Assembly: GCA_903908285.1 (NCBI GenBank)
Contig: CAIVRH010000028.1
Location: 1 to 52,798 of the forward strand
Direction: 5' to 3'
Origin: an uncultured candidate division Zixibacteria bacterium
GTDB lineage: Bacteria > Zixibacteria > MSB-5A5 > SM1-73
DNA: 52,798 nt
Shown piece by piece: positions 34,354 to 44,327 of the stretch; the first letter of the stretch is position 1, and each line of letters begins with the position of its first letter. Made by a program: the position numbers and the translations under genes. Below the pieces are notes generated by a model, which was not told the DNA's origin, searched no databases, and was given only the letters and a program-made list of their open reading frames with translations.

Positions 34354-37300
34354 GTGTCCGAGATGGTCTCGAATTATCTATTACATCGTGAAAAACGTAT
34401 GGCGTTAGCTGAGATACTAAAAAGAGCAAGTACATCGGAAAACCTTAAGGAGATCCGAGAGCTTCTAATCTCCGGCCAGAAAAAAGTAAAAGTTTCCGGT
34501 CTGGTCGGATCGGGAAAAGCTCTCCTTTTGGCGTACCTGAAGAAGGAATTTGATTCCCCCTTTCTGGTCGTAACTTCCAATCCGGATGAAAGCTGGAAAC
34601 TGTATGAGGATTTAACCTCATTTCTGGGAGAGGAACAGGTCCGGCTTTTTCCCGGCTGGGAGATTCTCCCCTATGAATTCAAAGTACCGCACAGCGAGGT
34701 GATCGGGAGAAGGCTGGAGTGCTTATACGATCTGACCACGGGGAAAAATCCGATCATTATTACCACCATCCGGGCCTGCCTGGAGAAAACCATTCCGCCC
34801 GAGAAGCTGAAGAGAAGAAGCATTACCCTCAAAGTGGGTGAAAACGAAGACATCCAGCATCTTTCACAACTGCTCTTAGATTTGGGATTCAAGCGCTTTC
34901 TCCAGGTGGAGGAGATCGGGACTTTCAGCATCCGCGGGGGGATTTTGGACGTTTTCCCCTATTCTTCATCCGACCCGATAAGAATCGAGTTTTTCGGAGA
35001 CTTAATCGAGTCTATCCGAACCTTTGCCGTGGCGGATCAGAGATCCTTGCAGAAAATCAATTCCGTTCTGATTCTGCCCAAAAGAGAGGTTTTATTAAGC
35101 GACGAGGATTTGGAAAAAAGCCTTTCCCGACTGGGCCAGGATAAAGCCGATCATCTTAGGGAGAAAATACGTTTTACCGATGAAGTGCCGGGTCTGGAGT
35201 GGCTGGCCACGCTGTTCGGTCTGCCCCAGGCTTATCTTTGGGATTATCTTTCGGAAGATTCTGTCATCTTTCTGGATGAACCATTGGTCCTGGAAGGGGA
35301 ATTGGATCAGATCCTGGAGGAAACAGAGAAGCTATTTGCTCAGGCGGAAAAAAATGGTGAAGCGACACCATCCCCTCAAAAACTATGGATGACCTCGGAT
35401 GGTTTTTTCCACAAGATCGGTTTGTTTAAAACCATTGATCACCTGTCTTTGGGAGAGAAACAAGATTCCAAAAATCTGGGAATGAGAGAGCCGGAGGTTT
35501 TTGGGGGAAACGTGGATTTGTTGAAAGGTGCCATCAAGAATTACTTGGACGAGAGTCGGAGGATCTTCATCTTTTGCGATAACACCGGCCAGAGGGACAG
35601 ATTGTCCGAGCTGCTCGGTTTGTATGCGGAGAGAATCACCTGGCAGGTGAGAAATTTATCTGGCGGGTTTAGTTTCCCCGAAACCGGTTTGGCGGTTTTG
35701 ACCGACCACCAGATTTTCTCCCGCTATTTCTGGCGCCGGAGGAAAAGAAGGTTCAATGAAGGAATGGCGCTCTCCTCCTATTCGGTCCTTCAAATCGGGG
35801 ACTTCGCCGTGCACATCGATCACGGCATCGGCAGATACGGGGGACTGGAGACTTTGGAGGTGGATCAGCGAAAACGGGAGTGTCTGAAGTTGATCTACGA
35901 AGGGGAGGATAAACTGTATGTTCCCATCGAGGAATTCAACCGGGTCCACAAGTTCACGGGAAAGGAAGGCGCCCCCGCCCTGTCCAAGCTGGGTGGAGCT
36001 GCCTGGGAAAACATAAAGAAAAGAACCAGGCAAGCCATTCAGGATATGGCCCAGGAGCTGATCGGAATCTACGCCGAGAGAAAAGCCAAGCCGGGCTTGA
36101 CCTTCTCCCCCGACACGGTCTGGCAGAAAGAACTGGAGGCTTCTTTCATTTACGAGGAGACCCCGGATCAGCTTTCCGCCATCGATGCGGTCAAAATGGA
36201 TATGGAACAAAGCATCCCCACCGACCGCTTGATCTGCGGGGACGTGGGCTACGGAAAAACCGAGGTGGCGGTGAGAGCCGCCTTCAAGGCGGTGATGGAC
36301 GGAAAACAGGTGGCGATCTTAGTTCCCACCACCATCCTGGCTTTCCAGCATCATTTTACGTTTTCCGAAAGACTAAAGAGCTTTCCGGTAAGGGTGGAGA
36401 TGCTCTCCCGGTTCAAGAGTCCGCAGGAACAGAAGAAGATAATCCGGGAATTGAATGAGGGAAAGGTGGATATCGTGATCGGCACCCACCGGCTCATCCA
36501 AAAAGATATTCTATTTAAAGATCTAGGATTGTTGGTCATCGACGAGGAACAGAGATTCGGGGTAGCGCAGAAGGAGAAGATAAAGAAACTGCGCCGGCTG
36601 GTGGATGTGATCACCTTGACCGCCACCCCCATCCCCCGCACCCTCCAGCTCTCCCTGTTTGGTGCCCGGGACATGTCCGTCATCAACACCCCGCCCAAGG
36701 ACCGGCTTCCTATCCACACCGAGATAGCGGAATTCAACAAAAAATTGATCACCGATGCCATCCTCCGGGAGACCGATCGCGGCGGACAGGTTTATTTCGT
36801 CCACAACCGGGTGCAAACCATAGAGGCGATGTATGGTTTTCTCACTCGTTTGGTACCTCAGATCAGGATAGCCGTGGCGCATGGACAGATGGATGAGACA
36901 CTTCTGGAGAAAGTGATGCTGGACTTTTTGAACCACCGGTTCGACCTGCTTTTAGTCACTTCGATAATAGAGTCGGGAATAGATATACCCAATGTGAATA
37001 CCATCATCATGGATCGCTCGGACCGGTTCGGGCTGGCTCAGCTTTATCAGCTGCGGGGAAGAGTGGGCCGATCCAACGTCAGAGCGTACGCTTATCTTCT
37101 GATCCCCAAGGTCAAGCTTTTGAGCCCCACTGCCCGGAAGAGATTGAAAGCCTTGGAGCAGTTCACCCAGCTCGGCTCCGGCTTCCACCTGGCGCTGAGG
37201 GATCTGGAGATAAGGGGAGCCGGCAATCTATTGGGACCGCAACAGCACGGATTCATCGAGGAGGTGGGTTTCGACCTCTATTGCCGGCTACTGGATGAGG

Positions 37301-37773
37301 CGGTCAAGGAGTTAAAGGGGGAAACCATCGAAACCCTCCCGGAGGTAAAGCTCCAGTTCGATTTAGACATCTATATCCCGGAATCTTATGTCTCCGATAG
37401 CCAGCAAAGAGTGGATCTATACCGTAAACTGTCCGAGGCTAAATCGCCCGGGGAGGTGGGGGAAGTGGAGGCTGAAGTAACCGACCGGTTTGGTCCTCCG
37501 CCTCCGGAGGTGGAGGATCTTTTAAATTTGACCTGTATCCGGATATTGGCTTCCCGCCTGGGAATCACCAGGCTTTTCGTGAAGGAAGACACCCTGTCTT
37601 TGGAGTTTTCAGCCGATAAGAAAATAGGGAAAAAAGAAATCGAGAATATGCGAAGTAAGATCAGCCAGCCTTTGGAATTTGTGGCGGATGGAACTTTTAA
37701 GGTTTTCATCGGTTTAAATAAAATGGAAGAGAAAAGAACCCTTTTTGTGAAAAATCTCTTGCACCGGTTCTAA
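34354..37773 (+). CDS. mfd: Transcription-repair coupling factor
   Basis: Removes RNA polymerase stalled at DNA lesions and recruits UvrA. It is 1139 aa, the standard size. The N-terminal UvrB-like module (SGLVGSGKALLLAYL) is followed by the RNA-polymerase-interaction domain (FAVHIDHGIGRYGGLETL). The translocase motor has Walker A GDVGYGKTEVA (about 628), the DEEQRFGV box (about 729), TLTATPIPRTLQ and LRGRVGRSN. The C-terminal TRCF domain is intact. The start could be GTG 34354, ATG 34363 or ATG 34399; none has a clear ribosome binding site. Peptidyl-prolyl isomerase genes follow closely. Confidence 0.95.
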   Translation: MSEMVSNYLLHREKRMALAEILKRASTSENLKEIRELLISGQKKVKVSGLVGSGKALLLAYLKKEFDSPFLVVTSNPDESWKLYEDLTSFLGEEQVRLFPGWEILPYEFKVPHSEVIGRRLECLYDLTTGKNPIIITTIRACLEKTIPPEKLKRRSITLKVGENEDIQHLSQLLLDLGFKRFLQVEEIGTFSIRGGILDVFPYSSSDPIRIEFFGDLIESIRTFAVADQRSLQKINSVLILPKREVLLSDEDLEKSLSRLGQDKADHLREKIRFTDEVPGLEWLATLFGLPQAYLWDYLSEDSVIFLDEPLVLEGELDQILEETEKLFAQAEKNGEATPSPQKLWMTSDGFFHKIGLFKTIDHLSLGEKQDSKNLGMREPEVFGGNVDLLKGAIKNYLDESRRIFIFCDNTGQRDRLSELLGLYAERITWQVRNLSGGFSFPETGLAVLTDHQIFSRYFWRRRKRRFNEGMALSSYSVLQIGDFAVHIDHGIGRYGGLETLEVDQRKRECLKLIYEGEDKLYVPIEEFNRVHKFTGKEGAPALSKLGGAAWENIKKRTRQAIQDMAQELIGIYAERKAKPGLTFSPDTVWQKELEASFIYEETPDQLSAIDAVKMDMEQSIPTDRLICGDVGYGKTEVAVRAAFKAVMDGKQVAILVPTTILAFQHHFTFSERLKSFPVRVEMLSRFKSPQEQKKIIRELNEGKVDIVIGTHRLIQKDILFKDLGLLVIDEEQRFGVAQKEKIKKLRRLVDVITLTATPIPRTLQLSLFGARDMSVINTPPKDRLPIHTEIAEFNKKLITDAILRETDRGGQVYFVHNRVQTIEAMYGFLTRLVPQIRIAVAHGQMDETLLEKVMLDFLNHRFDLLLVTSIIESGIDIPNVNTIIMDRSDRFGLAQLYQLRGRVGRSNVRAYAYLLIPKVKLLSPTARKRLKALEQFTQLGSGFHLALRDLEIRGAGNLLGPQQHGFIEEVGFDLYCRLLDEAVKELKGETIETLPEVKLQFDLDIYIPESYVSDSQQRVDLYRKLSEAKSPGEVGEVEAEVTDRFGPPPPEVEDLLNLTCIRILASRLGITRLFVKEDTLSLEFSADKKIGKKEIENMRSKISQPLEFVADGTFKVFIGLNKMEEKRTLFVKNLLHRF

Positions 37774-37868
37774 TTTAATCTTATATTTCCACTTCGTCTT
37801 TGTGGAAAGGTAAAAGGATTTGTCTGGGTTATGAAATAACTATTAATTTAACGGTAAGGAGGAGTAAA

Positions 37869-39593
37869 GTGAAAAAATTAGGGCTGGCTTTGCTGGCGGG
37901 ATTGTTGGCTCTGGTGACCATCTTTGCCTGCGGATCCCAAAAAGGCGGAAAGGTAGTGGCCAAAGTGGGCAGCCTGACCGTCACCACGGACGAATTGGAC
38001 CAGGAATGGAGCGCTGCTTCCCGCATGATCATCCAGGGGGTCTCCGAGTTGGAAAGGAAGAAAGAGATTGTCAATAAACTGATCGGAGATAAAGTGGTAA
38101 CCCTGGAGGCGTATAAGGAAGGCATTAACAATGAGGTGGAGAAAGACACCACCTTTGCCAAACAAAAAGAGACATTGCTGTTGAATGTACTATATAAAAC
38201 GGAAATTGCCGATAAAGCCAAAGCCACCGAGTCGGAGATGAAGGAGGAGTACGAAAAACAGAAAGAAGAGATCCATGCCGCTCATCTCCTGGTGGAGACC
38301 AAGGAACAGGCGGACGCCATCTATCAACAACTGAAGAACGGTACGGATTTCACTCAGCTGGCAAAGGAAAAAAGCATCGATCCCTCTGCCAAAAACAATG
38401 GGGGGGATCTGGGATTTTTCCGCTGGGGAAAAATGGTCCCCGCCTTCCAGGATGCGGCATTCGCTTTGAAAGATGGGGAGATCTCCCGCCCGGTTCAGAC
38501 TCAATACGGTTGGCATGTAATTAAAGTGATTGAGAAGCGAAAAGTGGAACAACCTCCCTATGAGCAGGCCAAACAGTTGATCCAAACCCGGCTGGATCAA
38601 TCCAAAAGAGAACAAAGGGTAAAGGAATATTTTGATCAGCTGAAGAAAAGGGTGGGATTCAAACTTAACCAAAAGGCATTAGATCTGATCCTGTCGAAAA
38701 AAGAGGAAATCCCCCCCGACAGCACCGGTTTGAAGAAAACGGGCGAAACCGTTGACTTAAACAAATTCAATCCGGAGGATCTGAATTTGGCTCTCTTCAC
38801 CTATCAGGGGGGAGAGATTAGCATAGGGACATTTGTTCAGCAATTCAACCAGATGCCCCAGCCATATCGGCCCCGTTTATCGGATAAAGATAAAATCAGT
38901 GAAATCGCCTTTCAATCCCTGGTAAGAGATTTACTTGTGAACGTGGCAAAAAAGGACAACCTCGAAAAAACCAAGGAATTCGACACTGAATGGAATAGTC
39001 TGAAAGAAAAAGAGATGGTTAAAAGAATGAGAAGCGAGGTCATCCTGAAAGGGGTGGGGATTTCGGATGCGGAGATCCAAAGCTATTACGACAGAAATAA
39101 AGAACGATTCACGGTTCAAGCCCAGGTGAAGGTCCGGGAGATCATGCTCAAGACTCCGGAGGAAGCGGATGCCATCCTTAAACAACTGAAGAAAGGTGCG
39201 GATTTCACCAAACTAGCCTCCGAGAAAACCATCCGGGAGTCGGTTAAGGGTGCCGGAGGCGATTTGGGGAGTTTCCCTCGCACCCGTTATCCGGAGATCT
39301 TTGATGCCGCAGTAGGGCTCAAAAAGGGCGACTTGGCCGGTCCGATCAAGAACACCGACCGGCAATTTGGGGTGGGGTATTCAGTGATCCAGCTGGAAGA
39401 CAAAACCGATGAAAAAATCCAATCCTTGGATGAGGTGAAGGACCGGATAATCCAGATGGCACGCCGGGAGAAGGATAACACCATATATAACCAGTGGGTC
39501 GAGAATGCCAAAGCCCGATACAAGGTAGAAATCTTCGATGATGTAATCCAATCGACCATAACTGCTAAAGCCGACTCCACGAAAAAAGGCTAA
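37869..39593 (+). CDS. Lipoprotein peptidyl-prolyl isomerase with two parvulin domains (PpiC/SurA type)
   Basis: 574 aa. VKKLGLALLAGLLALVTIFAC is a lipoprotein signal with the cysteine at about 21, so it is anchored to a periplasmic membrane face. A SurA-like helical N-region precedes two rotamase domains, IHAAHLLVETKEQADAIYQQ...GGDLGFFRWGKMVPAF and VREIMLKTPEEADAILKQ...GGDLGSFPRTRYPEIF. It probably folds envelope proteins. The start is GTG at 37869, set by AAGGAGGAG; the frame is open further up but lacks a signal there. It is the first of three such genes in a row. Confidence 0.88.
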   Translation: MKKLGLALLAGLLALVTIFACGSQKGGKVVAKVGSLTVTTDELDQEWSAASRMIIQGVSELERKKEIVNKLIGDKVVTLEAYKEGINNEVEKDTTFAKQKETLLLNVLYKTEIADKAKATESEMKEEYEKQKEEIHAAHLLVETKEQADAIYQQLKNGTDFTQLAKEKSIDPSAKNNGGDLGFFRWGKMVPAFQDAAFALKDGEISRPVQTQYGWHVIKVIEKRKVEQPPYEQAKQLIQTRLDQSKREQRVKEYFDQLKKRVGFKLNQKALDLILSKKEEIPPDSTGLKKTGETVDLNKFNPEDLNLALFTYQGGEISIGTFVQQFNQMPQPYRPRLSDKDKISEIAFQSLVRDLLVNVAKKDNLEKTKEFDTEWNSLKEKEMVKRMRSEVILKGVGISDAEIQSYYDRNKERFTVQAQVKVREIMLKTPEEADAILKQLKKGADFTKLASEKTIRESVKGAGGDLGSFPRTRYPEIFDAAVGLKKGDLAGPIKNTDRQFGVGYSVIQLEDKTDEKIQSLDEVKDRIIQMARREKDNTIYNQWVENAKARYKVEIFDDVIQSTITAKADSTKKG

Positions 39594-39667
39594 GCTGTGT
39601 TTGGATTCAACTTAACCGGGTAGTTATCCTCCCGGTTCTGATCCAAGTTCATAATCAACTGATTCTT

Positions 39668-39701
39668 GATGACTGCCGGATCAAAAGGTCCGGCAGTCAT
39701 C
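39668..39701 (+). terminator. Perfect 13-bp hairpin between two parvulin genes
   Basis: gatgactgccgga, an 8-base loop and tccggcagtcatc form a perfect 13-bp stem 75 bases after the first parvulin gene and 60 before the next start. No T-run follows on the plus strand, so it may be an attenuator or mRNA-stabilising hairpin rather than a full terminator. Confidence 0.45.
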
Positions 39702-39761
39702 CTATCCCGGTTAAGTTACTTTGAATTGGTATCAAAATCTTACCGAAACGAGCAATTACCG

Positions 39762-40625
39762 ATGAAAAATGGAATTCCACCGCAAATCATTCTGCTTTTA
39801 ACCCTCCTTTTTGGTGTCTGGGGTTGCGGGGGGGAGAAAGCCAGCCGGCCCAAAGACTCCATAGCTTGTGTGGGTGGCGAGTGTCTGACCGAAAGAGACT
39901 TAGAATACCGGATTCCGGAAGCTTATCGGGAAAAGATCACCCTTGAGGAAAAAAAAGGATATGTCCGAAGCTGGATCGAAAATGAAATCCTCTACCAGGA
40001 AGCCAAAAACGAAAGGTTCGATCAGGATAAAAGAATTCAGTCCTTGTTGAATCAGAGGATCAGGGAAACCATAGTCCAGGAGTTTGTCGAAGCCAAGTTG
40101 AAGGATAAAATCCGGATATCCCCGGATGAGGTTGAAAGATATTTTCAACAAAACCAAACCCGGTTCGTCTGGGAAGATAATTTTGTGCGTATCAGTCACA
40201 TCTTTACCAAGGGGACGCCGGGAATAAGCTTGGCCGAAGTTATGTTTAAGCAAGGAAACAAGTTCGAAGATGTGGCCTCACAAATAAGCGAAGATGAAAG
40301 GACCAAAAGAAACGGAGGGGATATAGGTTTGGTAAGAGTCGGCGATTTGTCACTGGAGATATCGGATTATGTGTTAAAGTTAAAGACAAACGAGATCTCA
40401 TCCCCCATCCATACCTCCTATGGATATGAAATCATAAAAGTTACCGATAGAAAACAGAAGGGAGATCCCCAGGAATTCGAATGGGCTAAAGAACAGATCG
40501 TAAATATTCTCACCTCGGAGTACCGGCAAAGGGAAATAGATAAAATCATAAAACCGCTATCCGAGAAAATGATAATCAAAACCTTTGATTGGGCATCGGA
40601 TGTCACGCTGAACGAAACCAAGTAG
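39762..40625 (+). CDS. Lipoprotein parvulin-type peptidyl-prolyl isomerase
   Basis: 287 aa. The start at 39762 gives a lipoprotein signal (IILLLTLLFGVWGC, cysteine near 22). It has one PpiC-like domain, containing VRISHIFTKG, FEDVASQISEDERTKRNGGDIG and YGYEIIKV. A SurA-type helical arm precedes it. It is probably a periplasmic folding factor paralogous to its neighbours. The frame is open back to 39666, but those codons run through the hairpin at 39668-39701. Confidence 0.82.
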   Translation: MKNGIPPQIILLLTLLFGVWGCGGEKASRPKDSIACVGGECLTERDLEYRIPEAYREKITLEEKKGYVRSWIENEILYQEAKNERFDQDKRIQSLLNQRIRETIVQEFVEAKLKDKIRISPDEVERYFQQNQTRFVWEDNFVRISHIFTKGTPGISLAEVMFKQGNKFEDVASQISEDERTKRNGGDIGLVRVGDLSLEISDYVLKLKTNEISSPIHTSYGYEIIKVTDRKQKGDPQEFEWAKEQIVNILTSEYRQREIDKIIKPLSEKMIIKTFDWASDVTLNETK

Positions 40626-40970
40626 GGGATTTAAAAACCGGATTGGACTACCCCCTTTTATCATGCTTTTCTTCACCGGTTCAACTCAAATCTAAACCAA
40701 GAGAACGCCCGTATCAAGGATATGAAATTACCCGTCAGCATATTCTCCGGATAAAGAGGGGAATTGTGCGGCAGATGCCCATTATCCAGGGGGGCGATGT
40801 GAGATAAAACCTGACCTGAAACTTAAAGAATATGAACCGGAACCCCGAAGGAGTGTTGGGCTCAGGTAAACTATTAAAAGGTATCCCGTCGACAGCTAAA
40901 GATGCGGCGGTATTCTTTTCTTGTCCGGGGGGTTGACCCGGTTAACTTTAATTTTTTCCCGAAAGGAATT
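40626..40970. other. Gap before surA
   Basis: 345 bp with no convincing gene. I see no strong promoter, terminator or repeat. The start of the next gene is uncertain by up to 80 bases. Confidence 0.4.
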
Positions 40971-42323
40971 ATGAACATGCCGGAAGATCTCGATCATCCC
41001 CACTTGAAAATCTGCCTATCCAAGATGCAGCCTCTTGTTTTTGGGTTAATGAAGTCCTCACTTCCTCTCTGGATTTTCTTACTCCTTTTTATTTCCTCCC
41101 CGGCCCAGGAAGTTTTGGATCGAATTGTAGCCGTGGTGGGCGACAAGATCATCTTGGAATCCGAGTTTAAGCTGGAATGGAGCCAGTACCTAAGCCAGTC
41201 CGGGATCCAGATCAAAAGCGCGGATGAGCAAAAGAAACTCCAAAGAGAGTTTTTGGATCAAATGATTAACAACCAGCTGCTTCTTTTAGCCGCGAAGAAG
41301 GATACCACCATCCAGATAACTTCCAAGGAAGTGGATGCCTCGGTGGCCGAGCAGATGAAAAATATAAAATCGCAATTATCCGAAGATGCATTTCAGGTTC
41401 AGTTGAAAGCGGAGGGTTTAACCGAAAATGAGCTGAAGAAGAAATATCGGGAGCAGATAAAAAACCAGATGATGATCGACCGCCTGGTTTCCGCCAAGCT
41501 CTCCCGGGTATCGGTATCGAGCAAGGAGCTGAAGGATTTTTTCCAAAACTATCAGGACAGCATTCCCGATCAACCCGAAGCGGTCAAATTGAGCCATATA
41601 CTTTTAGAGATTAAACCATCCCCCGCCACTTTGGATTCGCTGAAAAGAAAAGCCGAAGAAATATTGGACTTGGTTAAAAAGGGTCAAGATTTCGCCCAGC
41701 TGGCAGCTTCGTATTCGGACGATCCCAGCAGCAAAGAGGGGGGGGATCTGGGATTTTTCAAAAAAGGGGATATGATTCCCAAATTCGAAGAGGCCGCATT
41801 TGCCTTGAAACCGGGAGAGGTTAGCGATGTGGTCCAGACCGAATATGGGTATCACATCATAAAAGTGGAGGAGAAAGAAGGTGACCGGGTGCATGCCCGC
41901 CACATCCTGGTCTATATTCGACCCTCCCCCCGGGATACCATGCAGGTGATGCAGCAGGCAGATAGTCTCTATCGGCAGTTGCAATCAGGGGCCGATTTCG
42001 GTGAAATGGCCAAAGCCATATCCGCAGACGAGGAATCCAAAAAGATGGGGGGAGAGCTGGGCTGGTATCCGGTGGCGTCCATGACCCCGGAATTCAAAGA
42101 AGCGATAAAGGATCTGAAAGTCGGTGAGTTCAGTTCGCCGGTGGTCAGCCAGTATGGAATTCATATATTGAAAATTCTGGACCGAAAAGTTCAAAGGAAA
42201 CTGACTTTGGAAGAGGATTGGGATAAAATAAAGGATATGGTCCGCCAGAAGAAAACCAGTGAGATGATCGCCAAATGGGCGGGTAAGCTGCGTCAGGATT
42301 ACTATGTGGAGGTAAGGCTGTAA
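40971..42323 (+). CDS. surA: Periplasmic chaperone SurA
   Basis: Outer-membrane-protein chaperone with two parvulin domains, 450 aa. A hydrophobic export segment (LPLWIFLLLFISSPAQ) precedes VLDRIVAVVGDKIILESEF, the classic SurA N-terminal start. The two isomerase domains are VKLSHILLEI...GGDLGFFKKGDMIPKFE and VHARHILVYIRPS...GGELGWYPVASM. ATG 40971 is chosen because AAAGGA precedes it; an ATG at 41049, just before the hydrophobic segment, would give a more ordinary signal peptide. It closes a row of three parvulins. Confidence 0.9.
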   Translation: MNMPEDLDHPHLKICLSKMQPLVFGLMKSSLPLWIFLLLFISSPAQEVLDRIVAVVGDKIILESEFKLEWSQYLSQSGIQIKSADEQKKLQREFLDQMINNQLLLLAAKKDTTIQITSKEVDASVAEQMKNIKSQLSEDAFQVQLKAEGLTENELKKKYREQIKNQMMIDRLVSAKLSRVSVSSKELKDFFQNYQDSIPDQPEAVKLSHILLEIKPSPATLDSLKRKAEEILDLVKKGQDFAQLAASYSDDPSSKEGGDLGFFKKGDMIPKFEEAAFALKPGEVSDVVQTEYGYHIIKVEEKEGDRVHARHILVYIRPSPRDTMQVMQQADSLYRQLQSGADFGEMAKAISADEESKKMGGELGWYPVASMTPEFKEAIKDLKVGEFSSPVVSQYGIHILKILDRKVQRKLTLEEDWDKIKDMVRQKKTSEMIAKWAGKLRQDYYVEVRL

Positions 42324-42377
42324 AAAACCGTCCACCGTCGACCATCCACAGACCACCGCTAAACACTCTATAATAAC

Positions 42378-42650
42378 ATGCGTTTGGATAGTTTTCTCTC
42401 CGAGGTCCGCCTGATAAAGAGGCGTACGCAAGCTAAGGAAGCATGCGAACGGGGGCTGGTTTTACAGGACGGGAAACCGGCGAAACCGGGAAAGGATGTA
42501 AGAATCGGGCAAATCATCACCATAAATTTCGCCAGCCGAACCCTGGAGGTGGAGGTGATGGGTATCCCTGCCGGGAATGTGAGGAAATCGGAAGCAACGG
42601 ATTTCTACAAAACCTTGAGAGAGGAAAAAAGAACAGAAGAACTATTTTAG
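42378..42650 (+). CDS. S4-domain RNA-binding protein (Hsp15-like)
   Basis: 90 aa, nearly all S4 domain: MRLDSFLSEVRLIKRRTQAKEACERGLV followed by GKPAKPGKDVRIGQIITI. Such small S4 proteins include Hsp15, which rescues stalled 50S subunits carrying peptidyl-tRNA. It follows surA after 54 bp and ends shortly before a terminator at 42714-42747, so it is probably the last gene of the transcript. Confidence 0.85.
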   Translation: MRLDSFLSEVRLIKRRTQAKEACERGLVLQDGKPAKPGKDVRIGQIITINFASRTLEVEVMGIPAGNVRKSEATDFYKTLREEKRTEELF

Positions 42651-42680
42651 TTGCCGATTTTGATAACATTAATTTGGAGC

Positions 42681-42698
42681 GTTCACCTTTAGGTGAAC
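42681..42698. repeat. Perfect palindrome gttcacct-tt-aggtgaac
   Basis: A perfect 8-bp stem with a 2-base loop, preceded by ggagc. The short head plus hairpin layout resembles the GTAG-headed hairpins found elsewhere in the window. Confidence 0.55.
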
Positions 42699-42713
42699 CA
42701 AGAATGTATTTAC

Positions 42714-42747
42714 CCGCCAGGCCCCCTGACCTGGCGGTCTTTATTTG
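42714..42747 (+). terminator. Intrinsic terminator downstream of the S4-domain gene
   Basis: ccgccagg (42714-42721) and cctggcgg (42730-42737) form a perfect 8-bp stem with an 8-base loop, followed by tctttattt. This is the clearest terminator in the window. It ends the surA transcript. Confidence 0.85.
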
Positions 42748-42857
42748 CTAAAGATATGCACATGACGAGCCCTGGTCAAAATTTCCTTGCCAAGAAAAGA
42801 AATTCTCCGTTAATTGCAAAAAGAAGTTAACCTACAATTCCTTAATGGAGGTTTTCG

Positions 42858-44327
42858 ATGATCCGCTTAAGTGTAATCTTCAGCTTTATCATCCTGTTTC
42901 TCCTCACCGGTTTGTGTCTCGCAGGAATCCCCCAGCTGATCAACTATCAGGGGATGCTGACCGATAACTCCGGCACTCCTTTGAACGGTACCTACTCTAT
43001 CGCTTTTAAGATTTTCAATGCCGAGTCTGACGGGATGGAGAAATGGGAGGAAACGCAATCTTCCGTCTCAGTCGCCAATGGTCTGTTCAATGTGATTTTG
43101 GGAAGCGTGACTCCGATCGAACTGGATTTTTCGGAGGATTACTGGCTGGATATCACGGTGGGAGGAGAACAGATGCCCTCCCGTCTAAAATTCACCAGCG
43201 TGGGGTATGCTTATCGGGCGCAATGGTCGGACACAGCTAACTATGCTCGGGCAACTGGAGGAGAGAGTGTCAGTCCCTGGAGATTCCGAGTAACAGATGG
43301 CAACGATACCACAGTTATTACAAGCAGCAGGTGGGGAGTTGCCCGATATGGCTGCACTCTTTATGGAAATGCCGATTCCACCCATGTCAACTTGGGAAAC
43401 TTTAGTGTCACCGGGGAAAGCGGACAGAACTATAAATACTGCACGGTTGGAGGTGGATATTTCAATTATGCTAGTGGTATCTCTGCGGTCGTGGGGGGTG
43501 GAAATAGCAACACCGCTAGTGGAGAGTATGCAACCGTGGGAGGTGGAAGGAGCAATACCGCCGACACAACCAATGCAACCGTGGGAGGTGGAGATAGAAA
43601 TATCGCCAGCGGATACACTGCAACCGTTGGAGGGGGACATTCCAACCAGGCCGATACAAACTATGCAACTGTGGGAGGGGGATATAACAACACCGCCAGC
43701 GGATACAGTGCAACTGTGGGAGGTGGAAATCACAACATCACCAGCGGATACAGTGCTATTGTAGGAGGTGGATTCGACAATACCGCCAGCGGAGCTTATG
43801 CGACCGTGGCAGGGGGAAGCGACAACACCGCCGGTGGCAGCTATTCCTTTGCTGCTGGGCGCAGAGCGAAGGCAAACCATCTCGGAACCTTTGTCTGGGC
43901 GGATAGCAGTGTAAATGCTGATTTCGCTTCCACAGGCAACCATCAATTCCTTATCCGCGCGTCGGGAGGGGTGGGCATTGGGACAAACAGTCCGGATGAA
44001 AGGTTACATATAGAGAATTCTGAAGATGGGAGCCGTTCCTTTCTGCAAATCGAAACCTCTCATGCCAGCAACTGGGGCGAAACCGGTTTGCGTATCAAAA
44101 CCCCCCAAAACACATGGCATTTAAGATCGGACGATGCTACCAATAACAATATTCCTGACGGTAGTTTGGGATTAAGAAGCCAGGATTTGGGCAGTGAAGT
44201 AATGGTTTGGACCGAGAACGGCAGGGTGGGGGATCGGAACGACAAATCCCGGTACGAAATTAGCCGTATACGGGCTTACCAGCACCACCAGCTACAACTC
44301 TGTGAGGGTCAACACTGCCACGGGTGA
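42858..44327 (+). CDS. Secreted YadA-head-like repeat protein, upstream part (frameshifted)
   Basis: 489 codons before a premature stop. It has a signal peptide (MIRLSVIFSFIILFLLTGLC), then a beta domain beginning IPQLINYQGMLTDNSG. About nine copies of a 15-residue repeat follow (ATVGGGxxNTASGxx), like the head of YadA-type trimeric adhesins, and then a linker ending GVGIGTNSPDERLHIEN. The expected C-terminal chaperone domain is found at 44302-44637 in another frame. Removing one G from the five-G run at 44228-44232 restores VGIGTTNPGTKLAVYGL and joins the parts. It is therefore a pseudogene, a phase-variable gene or a sequencing error. Confidence 0.82.
   Translation: MIRLSVIFSFIILFLLTGLCLAGIPQLINYQGMLTDNSGTPLNGTYSIAFKIFNAESDGMEKWEETQSSVSVANGLFNVILGSVTPIELDFSEDYWLDITVGGEQMPSRLKFTSVGYAYRAQWSDTANYARATGGESVSPWRFRVTDGNDTTVITSSRWGVARYGCTLYGNADSTHVNLGNFSVTGESGQNYKYCTVGGGYFNYASGISAVVGGGNSNTASGEYATVGGGRSNTADTTNATVGGGDRNIASGYTATVGGGHSNQADTNYATVGGGYNNTASGYSATVGGGNHNITSGYSAIVGGGFDNTASGAYATVAGGSDNTAGGSYSFAAGRRAKANHLGTFVWADSSVNADFASTGNHQFLIRASGGVGIGTNSPDERLHIENSEDGSRSFLQIETSHASNWGETGLRIKTPQNTWHLRSDDATNNNIPDGSLGLRSQDLGSEVMVWTENGRVGDRNDKSRYEISRIRAYQHHQLQLCEGQHCHG

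Noticed and set aside
43432-43840. Regularly spaced repeats of about 45 bp, superficially like a CRISPR array.
   Set aside because: They are in frame in a secreted protein and encode the 15-residue ATVGGG repeat. There are no separate unique spacers and no cas genes.
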